NCBI GenBank assembly: GCA_934045905.1
Contig: OW203762.1
Span: 13,049,647-13,113,646 of the forward strand
Origin: Leuctra nigra
Lineage: Eukaryota; Arthropoda; Insecta; Plecoptera; Leuctridae
Direction: 5' to 3'
Length of the DNA stretch: 64,000 nt
This document shows, piece after piece, positions 55,911 to 64,000 of this stretch. Under the pieces are notes generated by a model. The model was not told the DNA's origin and did no database searches. It was given only the letters and a program-made list of their open reading frames with translations. The first letter of the stretch is position 1; each line of letters begins with the position of its first letter. The position numbers were made by a program, and so were the translations under genes.

Positions 55911-56535
55911 CCCACCACTAATTGCAACAGAAGGTTTCAATACATGAATCGATTCAAAAAAATGCCCTCTACAACATATCCAAAATCCTCCAGAATCCGA
56001 GTGCCGGAAGTACTTTTTAATCAACTTTTAAATTAATTTCCCATGTTAATTCCATCTTCCAAAAAAAAATGTTTCATGTAACTCCGATTTTGACGAAACT
56101 TGGCGGAATTGTTCACCATCCTAAATGAACACAAATAGCTTTCTAAACGTTTTGATCTAAATCTCATCATTTGGGAAATATGGCCCATTGAAAAGTAATA
56201 TTTTAGTCAGTTTTCGACGTTTTGTCACTTTGAGTGCAATTTGACGTTTTGCGAGGTCCATATTTCCCAAACGATGAGATTAAGAGGAAAACGCTAAGAG
56301 AGCTATTTGTGTTCATTTAGGATGTTGAACAATTCTGCCAAGTTTCGTCAAAATCGGAGTTACATGATTTTTTTTGATTTTTTGGAAGATGGAATTAACA
56401 TGGGAAATTAACTTAAAAAGTAATTAAAAAGTACCTCTGGCATTCGGATTCGGGAGGATTTTGGATATGTTGTAGAGGGCATTTTTCTGAATCGAATCAT
56501 ATATTGAAACCTTCTGTTGCAATTAGTGGTGGGTT
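55911..56535. mobile_element. Large fold-back element (~300 bp arms)
   Basis: CCCACCACTAATTGCAACAG at the left returns inverted as CTGTTGCAATTAGTGGTGGG at the right; the arms match almost to the centre (~56205). No coding frame. Likely a fold-back DNA transposon. Confidence 0.85.
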
Positions 56536-56684
56536 CAGCTCTTTTTTTGCTTTAAATTACTGGGCTATAACGTATTTCTTGTTTGAATCATAATTATTCT
56601 ATGTGTCCAGCAAAAGATTTACACGCAATAAATTATTGGGAAAGTAAGAAAGTCATCAAACATTTAAGCATCTCTAAATTGTTC

Positions 56685-57160
56685 AGCTGGGTTCCCATAC
56701 TTCGCTTTCGTTTCGCATTCGGTCCACTTTCGCGTCGCGAAGTTTGTAGTCGTTTCCATAATTTCTGTTTCGCGCGTTTCGCGTATCCATGGATACGCGA
56801 AACATAAATAGTATTCTGCCAATAGTTAAAAACAAAATGACGGATAATAATCAGATAATAAGCAAGAAAGGCAAGAAAATGCGGAAAAGTGAAACTTGAA
56901 AGTTGAAACGTCAAAACGTCAAAACATATGTTCATTAATCGAATATCAAATATAAGCTCGAGGTCGACCGGAAATGGAGATTCGATATATCGCATCACTT
57001 TCGGATTTCGCGCGTTTCGTTTTCGTCGAAGTTGAAGTTGGTCCAACATTTTTGTATTTCGGAGACGAAATTAAACATGGACGATTTTCTGTGTTAAAAG
57101 GTAGCCATTTTGCTAAAGCGAACCGAATGCGAAACGAAAGCGAAGTATGGGAACGCAGCT
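56685..57160. mobile_element. MITE with CCCATACTTCGCTTTCG ends
   Basis: AGCTGGGTTCCCATACTTCG at the left is matched by CGAAGTATGGGAACGCAGCT at the right; the inverted repeat runs ~45 bp. Interior holds CGCGAAAC-rich motifs. Confidence 0.85.
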
Positions 57161-57587
57161 TTAGTCATATATTATTTCGTATTTTTTTTCCCAGAAAACT
57201 ACGTCAGTTCTCTTGGTTATGACTATGAATGTTTGTATCATGCATCCTAAAAACGTACTTGTTCCAGTGTGTCCTATTTTTGGCAGTTCTTCTGCACCAA
57301 GGTAAGTGACCTTGCAGTGACTTTGACCTTGCTTCTGCACTAATTGATTGTTCACGTGACAGGAAGGCTTGCGCTATCTCATGATTGTGTGGGCAGCAAC
57401 GTCCTCACCCTTGAACATATTATCTCAGTTATTATCTCTCGAGTGGTTGAAATGAACTTGTTATTATAATGCCCATTGTATTGTTTATCATCACTTGACG
57501 AACAGATCTGTAGCTGACAGGCGTGTTGTGTTTGGCTTATAAGTTCTCTTCTTTCATTGTCTGAGTAGTATTTAGGTAATAGTGTGG

Positions 57588-57713
57588 ATGAATAAGTTTG
57601 GAATGGAGTCCAATTGGTTTGTGCTTGGTATTGTACTTATTTCGCTGGTGCAGTTGAGGGCTCATCCAACTCAGCAGAGTTCGAATCTGCCGAAAGCAAC
57701 ATGTGGATATGAC
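57588..57713 (+). CDS. Alpha-mannosidase exon 1 (signal peptide)
   Basis: Two in-frame ATGs, 57588 and 57603; the second gives the shorter [20 protein letters not shown] signal peptide. Ends CGYD at donor GTAAGT, phase 0. Confidence 0.8.
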
Positions 57714-60700
57714 GTAAGTGAAAATTAAGTGAAGTCAAGGTTTGAGCTGACGTGTCATGAATATGGTGGGGGGGGGGGGGGGGGGGGGTGAACGGAGGGA
57801 TAACATTTAACCTATGGTCGGTGACATGCAAAGATGAACCCTGTTTAGCATTGCCAGGTATAGGCCGGCTTATGCTAGAGAGGGTTCATCTTTGCCTGTA
57901 ACCGACCATACGACCCACTGTACGGTCGTGGAAATAAGATCGTTGTATGTCCTCCGCCTCTCTCTGACCCATATCATAAACATGTTTTATATGTAGCAAA
58001 GAGAGATAGAGTATAAATAACTTATTTCCAAGCTCGTACATACCAGCATGTAATATATAATTAATATACTAATTACTTACTTACGAGAATCTGGTGAAGA
58101 GTTGTTACAAAATGGGCATAAAGCCCCACGGAAGTGGATCGAGTGACCTCGGGCGTGACCGCCGATTGCAAATCGCTCCAGGCTTCATCGCCTCTCATTC
58201 ACCTTCATGTTCTGTCCAGGCCTGCACGCCGGTAGATCCCGTCAAACTGAACGTGCACATGGTTCCACACACCCACTATCATCTCCTATTCACCTTCATG
58301 TTCTGTCCAGGCCTGCACGCCGGTGGATCCCGTCAAACTGAACGTGCACATGGTTCCACACACCCACTATCATCTCCTATTCACCTTCATGTTCTGTCCA
58401 GGCCAGCACGCCGGTGGATCCCGTCAAACTGAACGTGCACATGGTTCCACACACCCACTATCATCTCCTAGTCACCGTCATGTTCTGTCCAGGCCTGCAC
58501 GCCGGTGGATCCCGTCAAACTGAACGTGCACATGGTTCCACACACCCACTATCATCTCCTGTTCACCTTCATGTTCTGTCCAGGCCTGCACGCCGGTGGA
58601 TCCCGTCAAGCTGAACGTGCACATGGTTCCACACACCCACTATCATCTCCTATTCACCTTCATGTTCTGTCCAGGCCTGCACGCCGGTGGATCCTGTCAA
58701 ACTGAACGTGCACATGGTTCCACACACCCACTATCATCTCCTGTTCACCTTCAAGTTCTGTCCAGGCCTGCACGCCGGTGGATCCCGTCAAGCTGAACGT
58801 GCACATGGTTCCACACACCCACGATCATCTCCTATTCACCTTCATGTTCTGTCCAGGCCTGCACGCCGGTGGATCCCGTCAAACTGAACGTGCACATGGT
58901 TCCACACACCCACTATCATCTCCTAGTCACCGTCATGTTCTGTCCAGGCCTGCACGCCGGTGGATCCCGTCAAACTGAACGTGCACATGGTTCCACACAC
59001 CCACTATCATCTCCTATTCACCTTCATGTTCTGTCCAGGCCTGCACGCCGGTGGATCCCGTCAAACTGAACGTGCACATGGTTCCACACACCCACTATCA
59101 TCTCCTATTCACCTTCATGTTCTGTCCAGGCCTGCACGCCGGTGGATCCCGTCAAACTGAACGTGCACATGGTTCCACACACCCACTATCATCTCCTATT
59201 CACCTTCATGTTCTGTCCAGGCCTGCACGCCGGTGGATCCCGTCAAACTGAACGTGCACATGGTTCCACACACCCACTATCATCTCCTATTCACCTTCAT
59301 GTTCTGTCCAGGCCTGCACGCCGGTGGATCCCGTCAAGCTGAACGTGCACATGGTTCCACACACCCACTATCATCTCCTATTCACCATCAAGTTCTGTCC
59401 AGGCCTGCACGCCGGTGGATCCTGTCAAACTGAACGTGCACATGGTTCCACACACCCACTATCATCTCCTATTCACCTTCATGTTCTGTCCAGGCCTGCA
59501 CGCCGGTGGATCCCGTCAAGCTGAACGTGCACATGGTTCCACACACCCACTATCATCTCCTATTCACCATCAAGTTCTGTCCAGGCCTGCACGCCGGTGG
59601 ATCCTGTCAAACTGAACGTGCACATGGTTCCACACACCCACTATCATCTCCTATTCACCTTCAAGTTCTGTCCAGGCCTGCACGCCGGTGGATCCTGTCA
59701 AACTGAACGTGCACATGGTTCCACACACCCACTATCATATCCTATTCACCTTCTTGTTCTGTCCAGGCCTGCACGCCGGTAGATCCCGTCAAACTGAACG
59801 TGCACATGGGTCCACACACCCACTATCATCTCCTGTTCACCTTCATGTTCTGTCCAGGCCAGCACGCCGGTGGATCCCGTCAAACTGAACGTGCACATGG
59901 TTCCACACACCCACTATCATCTCCTATTCACCTTCATGTTCTGTCCAGGCCTGCACGCCGGTGGATCCCGTCAAGCTGAACGTGCACATGGTTCCACACA
60001 CCCACTATCATCTCTTAGTCACCGTCATGTTCTGTCCAGGCCTGCACGCCGGTGGATCCCGTCAAACTGAACGTGCACATGGTTCCACACACCCACTATC
60101 ATCTCCTATTCACCTTCATGTTCTGTCCAGGCCTGCACGCCGGTGGATCCCGTCAAACTGAACGTGCACATGGTTCCACACACCCACTATCATCTCCTAT
60201 TCACCTTCTTGTTCTGTCCAGGCCTGCACGCCGGTAAATCCCGTCAAGCTGAACGTGCACATGGTTCCACACACCCACTATCATCTCCTATTCACCTTCA
60301 TGTTCTGTCCAGGCCTGCACGCCGGTGGATCCCGTCAAGCTGAACGTGCACATGGTTCCACACACCCACTATCATCTCCTATTCACCTTCATGTTCTGTC
60401 CAGGCCTGCACGCCGGTGGATCCCGTCAAGCTGAACGTGCACATGGTTCCACACACCCACTATCATCTCCTAGTCACCGTCATGTTCTGTCCAGGCCTGC
60501 ACGCCGGTGGATCCCGTCAAACTGAACGTGCACATGGTTCAACACACCCACTATCATCTCCTATTCACCTTCATGTTCTGTCCAGGCCTGCACGCCGGTG
60601 GATCCCGTCAAACTGAACGTGCACATGGTTCCACACACCCACTATCATCTCCTATTCACCTTCATGTTCTGTCCAGGCCTGCACGCCGGTGGATCCCGTC

Positions 60701-63413
60701 AAACTGAACGTGCACATGGTTCCACACACCCACTATCATCTCATATTCACCTTCATGTTCTGTCCAGGCCTGCACGCCGGTGGATCCCGTCAAACTGAAC
60801 GTGCACATGGTTCCACACACTTACTATCATCTCCTATTCACCTTCTTGTTCTGTCCAGGCCTGCACGCCGGTGGATCCCGTCAAGTTGAACGTGCACATG
60901 GGTCCACACACCCACTATCATCTCCTATTCACCTTCATGTTCTGTCCAGGCCTGCACGCCGGTGGATCCCGTCAAACTGAACGTGCACATGGTTCCACAC
61001 ACCCACGATCATCTCCTATTCACCTTCATGTTCTGTCCAGGCCTGCACGCCGGTGGATCCCGTCAAACTGAACGTGCACATGGTTTCACACACCCACGAT
61101 CATCTCCTATTCACCTTCATGTTCTGTCTAGGCCTGCACGCCGGTGGATCCCGTCAAACTGAACGTGCACATGGTTCCACACACCCACTATCATCTCCTA
61201 TTCACCTTTATGTTCTGTCCAGGCCTGCACGCCGGTGGATCCCGTCAAACTGAACGTGCACATGGTTCCACACACCCACTATCATCTCCTATTCACCTTC
61301 ATGTTCTGTCCAGGCCTGCACGCCGGTGGATCCCGTCAAGTTGAACGTGCACATGATTCCACACACCCACTATCATCTCCTATTCACCTTCATGTCCTGT
61401 CCAGGCCTGCACGCCGGTGGATCCCGTCAAACTGAACGTGCACATGGTTCCACACACCCACTATCATCTCCTATTCACCTTCTTGTTCTGTCCAGGCCTG
61501 CACGCCGGTGGATCCCGTCAAGTTGAACGTGCACATGGTTCCACACACCCACTATCATCTCCTTTTCACCTTCATGTTCTGTCCAGGCCTGCACGCCGGT
61601 GGATCCCGTCAAACTGAACGTGCACATGGTTCCACACACCCACTATCATCTCCTATTCACCTTCATGTTCTGTCCAGGCCTGCACGCCGGTGGATCCCGT
61701 CAAACTGAACGTGCACATGGTTCCACACACCCACTATCATCTCCTATTCACCTTCATGTTCTGTCCGGCCTGCACGCCGGTGGATCCCGTCAAGCTGAAC
61801 GTGCACATGGTTCCACACACCAACTATCATCTCCTATTCACCTTCATGTTCTGTCCAGGCCTGCACGCCGGTGGATCCCGTCAAACTGAACGTGCACATG
61901 GTTCCACACACCCACTATCATCTCCTATTCACCTTCTTGTTCTGTCCAGGCCTGCACGCCGGTGGATCCCGTCAAGTTGAACGTGCACATGGTTCCACAC
62001 ACCCACTATCATCTCCTGTTCACCTTCATGTTCTGTCCAGGCCTGCACGCCGGTGGATCCCGTCAAGCTGAACGTGCACATGGTTCCACACACCCACGAT
62101 CATCTCCTATTCACCTTCATGTTCTGTCCAGGCCTGCACGCCGGTGGATCCCGTCAAACTGAACGTGCACATGGTTCCACACACCCATGATGACGTCGGC
62201 TGGCTCAAGACGCTGGACCAATATTACTACGGATGTGAGTGACGTAACATATTTTCATGCATTGACACCTGTTGCATCCAAATGATCGACACAATTAAGT
62301 TTATGATGAACGATACCCATCTAATTAACATTATGGGCATGAGACAGTCTCGTTGAAGATAGCTTTATGCAGAAGTATTAAATTCCCGTCGAAAATCTTT
62401 GTAATCTCAAAATAATGTCTTGTCACATTCCCAGAAATTGCGGGTGTTTGGTTTTTTTAATGTATGAGCATGCATATTGAGCCATTTAAATACGAAAAGA
62501 GTATACTATACTTAGCTATTCAACACTTTTTTTTTTACTTATCAAATGAATGTCTAATGTAATGAATGTTGTTTGCAGCTCGCACGAACATCCAGCGCGC
62601 AGGCGTGCAGTACATCCTGGACTCTGTCGTCACTGCGTTGCTGAAAGATCCCGCCAGAAAGTAAGACAGAAGGTAGAAGAGACCTGCCGAAAACCATCAG
62701 TCAAAACATTATCCTAGTAGTAGCGCGAACAATAATTCATACACTGATCAAAACCAAGTCACCAACCAAGTACCTTAAACCAAAAGCTGTATCATCACAA
62801 ACGTTTGTTTCGGACTTGAACTTAGCTTTCCATAGGAGAAGCAGGACTCAGTCTAGATCAAATGTTTCTCAAAAGGTCTGTCATTGGACCAGAGAGACAT
62901 GTCTCCACAGCTGTTATCAGTCTCTTGACGGCGAAGGTTCTGGAAAGCCGTGGGGAATGTTACGTCCATGTAAAATATGCCCCGACACAAGTCTTCGTGA
63001 CTTATTGGGCAAACAAATATGTAAACACTGTGTGAACACACTCTCTGTACCATTTTGAAAAATAAAAATAAATCAAATCAAATCAAATCAAAGTCCTACG
63101 CAAGGGACGTCAAGCTCTTGGTCGCCCCTTAGTCATTTGTCAGGAATAGGCTCTCTTTCATGGTCTATAACTGGGAGATATCCAGAGAAGCCAGTATGTC
63201 ATGGAGGTCGTGTTTGTCTTGTGTCAGGTTCATCTGGGTGGAGACGGCGTTCTTCTGGAAGTGGTGGGAAGAGCAAGACCAGCAGATGCAGGATCAGTTC
63301 CGAGGGCTGGTGGACAGTGGGCAGATGGAGATCATCAGCGGGGCGTGGAGCATGAACGACGAGGCGGGAACTCACTACAACTCCATCATTGACCAGTTCA
63401 CTTGGGGATTCAG
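57588..63413 (+). CDS. Lysosomal alpha-mannosidase (GH38), first four exons, 3' end beyond window
   Basis: Exons 57588-57713, 62132-62234, 62579-62660 and 63228-63413 join in phase. A signal peptide ([16 protein letters not shown]) precedes the mature start [34 protein letters not shown] holds the zinc-binding His and Asp of GH38 enzymes; [27 protein letters not shown] and [14 protein letters not shown] follow in the family order. The enzyme hydrolyses alpha-mannosyl residues of N-glycans in the lysosome; human MAN2B1 is ~1010 residues, so only about the first sixth is here. The CGYD...C start is typical of the lysosomal and not the Golgi class. Intron 1 carries 43 extra partial copies of exon 2. 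Confidence 0.9.
57714..58192. other. Mannosidase intron 1, left part
   Basis: A run of ~23 G lies at about 57765-57788. 57813-57909 is a fold-back, TATGGTCGGT...GCAAAGATGAACCC returning as GGGTTCATCTTTGC...ACCGACCATA. Confidence 0.7.
58193..62192 (+). repeat. 91 bp tandem array: 44 copies of mannosidase intron end plus partial exon 2
   Basis: Exon-2-like starts recur from 58220 to 62132, i.e. 43 intervals: 42 of 91 bp and one of 90 bp (missing base near 61767), exactly 3912 bp. Each unit is ~30 bp of intron end with acceptor TTCTGTCCAG plus the first 61 bp of exon 2. In every non-final copy the exon part is fused to intron sequence (CACACCCA then CTATCATCTCC) and leads to a stop. Single-base variants (e.g. 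TAGTCACCGTCATG units, GGATCCTG units) differ among copies and recur in blocks. Confidence 0.97.
62132..62234 (+). CDS. Alpha-mannosidase exon 2 (zinc site)
   Basis: From the last acceptor of the 91 bp array (CTGTCCAG) it reads [20 protein letters not shown] and [14 protein letters not shown]. It is the only one of 44 copies in which CACACCCA continues to TGATGACGTC; phase 0 to 1, donor GTGAGT. Confidence 0.95.
62579..62660 (+). CDS. Alpha-mannosidase exon 3
   Basis: Acceptor TTTGCAG; reads [20 protein letters not shown] then LKDPARK; phase 1 to 2, donor GTAAGA. Confidence 0.93.
62661..63227. other. Mannosidase intron 3
   Basis: Contains an A-rich tract with (AAATC)n near 63058-63090 that could be a SINE tail; the 80-codon frame at 62816-63058 has no recognised motif. 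Confidence 0.4.
63228..63413 (+). CDS. Alpha-mannosidase exon 4
   Basis: Acceptor TGTCAG, donor GTATGT. Encodes [20 protein letters not shown], a [18 protein letters not shown] stretch and [15 protein letters not shown], conserved in GH38 lysosomal enzymes; phase 2 to 2. Confidence 0.95.
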
Positions 63414-64000
63414 GTATGTCGACTCTAGGAGCTGACTGGGCCATCTCGGTGCATCACCTTGATAACTGTTCCACAAGTTTTCAGAACGGGCGACGACATC
63501 CTTAGGCTAGAATAGAAATCGGTAAAGTGTGCTCATGGGTATTATTATCGTAACTACAGATTGATGCAACCGATTGCAACCGCTTGCATTTATGCAACCG
63601 CTTGTAAAAGCGGACCTAGCCTTTATCTTTCGTAAACGAAATCGAATTCCGTCGAATTCGATTTAATATTTGGAAACAAACCGAAACTGCGACATGGGAA
63701 TCCGAGATTAGTGTTGTCAATATTGCTAACGATTGTAATACCAAAGATTTATACCATGAACGAGTATAAAAGTATTACCGCGATTCTTCTTCCAAATCCT
63801 AAGAGATGAACGGAATTGAAACCAAAGCATAAATCAGACGAAATATTATACGAAAAGTATGTAATATAGTCCACTGCATGTTAAGGTATCACGTTAATGA
63901 TAATGTGATGATCAGAATCTAGTGGAGCGGTCGCTCCACGCCAGCCAAGTCGTACGGCGCGCACACTCTCAAATAAAGGCTGGAGCAAACCCACTTTTAC
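63414..64000. other. Mannosidase intron 4 to window edge
   Basis: AT-rich intron. The last ~87 bp (63914-64000) match 26677-26761, including palindrome GTGGAGCGGTCGCTCCAC, so the window ends inside a dispersed element. Confidence 0.7.

Noticed and set aside
58323..62162. About forty overlapping 61-96-codon plus-strand frames ([11 protein letters not shown]...)
   Set aside because: They are by-products of the 91 bp array: each starts at the ATG-like/GTG codon in one unit and runs into the next two units before a stop. Only the final copy belongs to a real exon.
58193..62192. CRISPR-like direct repeat array
   Set aside because: Units are uniform with no unique spacers, the DNA is eukaryotic, and the unit matches an exon edge.

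Overview
This is animal nuclear DNA, most likely an insect and possibly a hemipteran. It is AT-rich, with split genes whose exons are GC-richer than their introns, GT-AG splice sites, TAGG/CCTA-rich simple sequence, many fold-back MITEs and Ty3/gypsy LTR retrotransposons. No bacterial features (operons, Shine-Dalgarno sites, CRISPR) are present. The species call is inference; the gene calls rest on reading exons in phase across splice sites.

Layout. (1) 1-20177, minus strand: the first 11 coding exons (770 codons) of the nuclear exosome RNA helicase Mtr4 (SKIV2L2/MTREX); the last ~270 residues lie beyond the left edge. Its 9.5 kb intron 4 holds a ~1.1 kb tandem triplication with two nested MITEs. 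(2) 20178-20846: a 669 bp divergent intergenic region, probably a shared promoter. (3) 20847-32420, plus strand: a complete nine-exon LRRC49-like gene (779 codons), a leucine-rich-repeat subunit of the tubulin polyglutamylase complex. (4) 32421-44849: gene-free, transposon-rich DNA with fold-back elements, CG-rich palindromes and a complete gypsy element (37428-42096) with identical LTRs. (5) 44850-47527, minus strand: a two-RRM RNA-binding protein gene with twelve ~41-residue charged repeats; its only intron is a 391 bp mobile-element-like insert with a near-identical copy at 36056-36446. (6) 47870-53265, minus strand: a second complete gypsy element with identical-looking LTRs and a TTCT target duplication. 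(7) 53270-57587: repeats and fold-backs. (8) 57588-63413, plus strand: the first four exons of a lysosomal-type (GH38) alpha-mannosidase, running off the right edge.

Most unusual signals. All three ordinary genes carry tandem duplications whose unit spans an exon edge and includes a splice site: Mtr4 exon 6 (5 copies, 170 bp period) and exon 7 donor edge (2 copies), LRRC49 exon 2 (5 copies, 117 bp, all in frame) and exon 3 donor edge (2 copies, second donor destroyed), and alpha-mannosidase exon 2 (44 acceptor-plus-exon copies, 91 bp period). Separately, the RRM gene appears to hold a new intron made from a mobile element: GT and AG can be assembled from the TATA target duplication plus flanking exon bases, and the frame is kept.

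The genes do not form one pathway (nuclear RNA surveillance, microtubule glutamylation, lysosomal glycan breakdown, RNA binding). What links them here is the structural instability of the locus.
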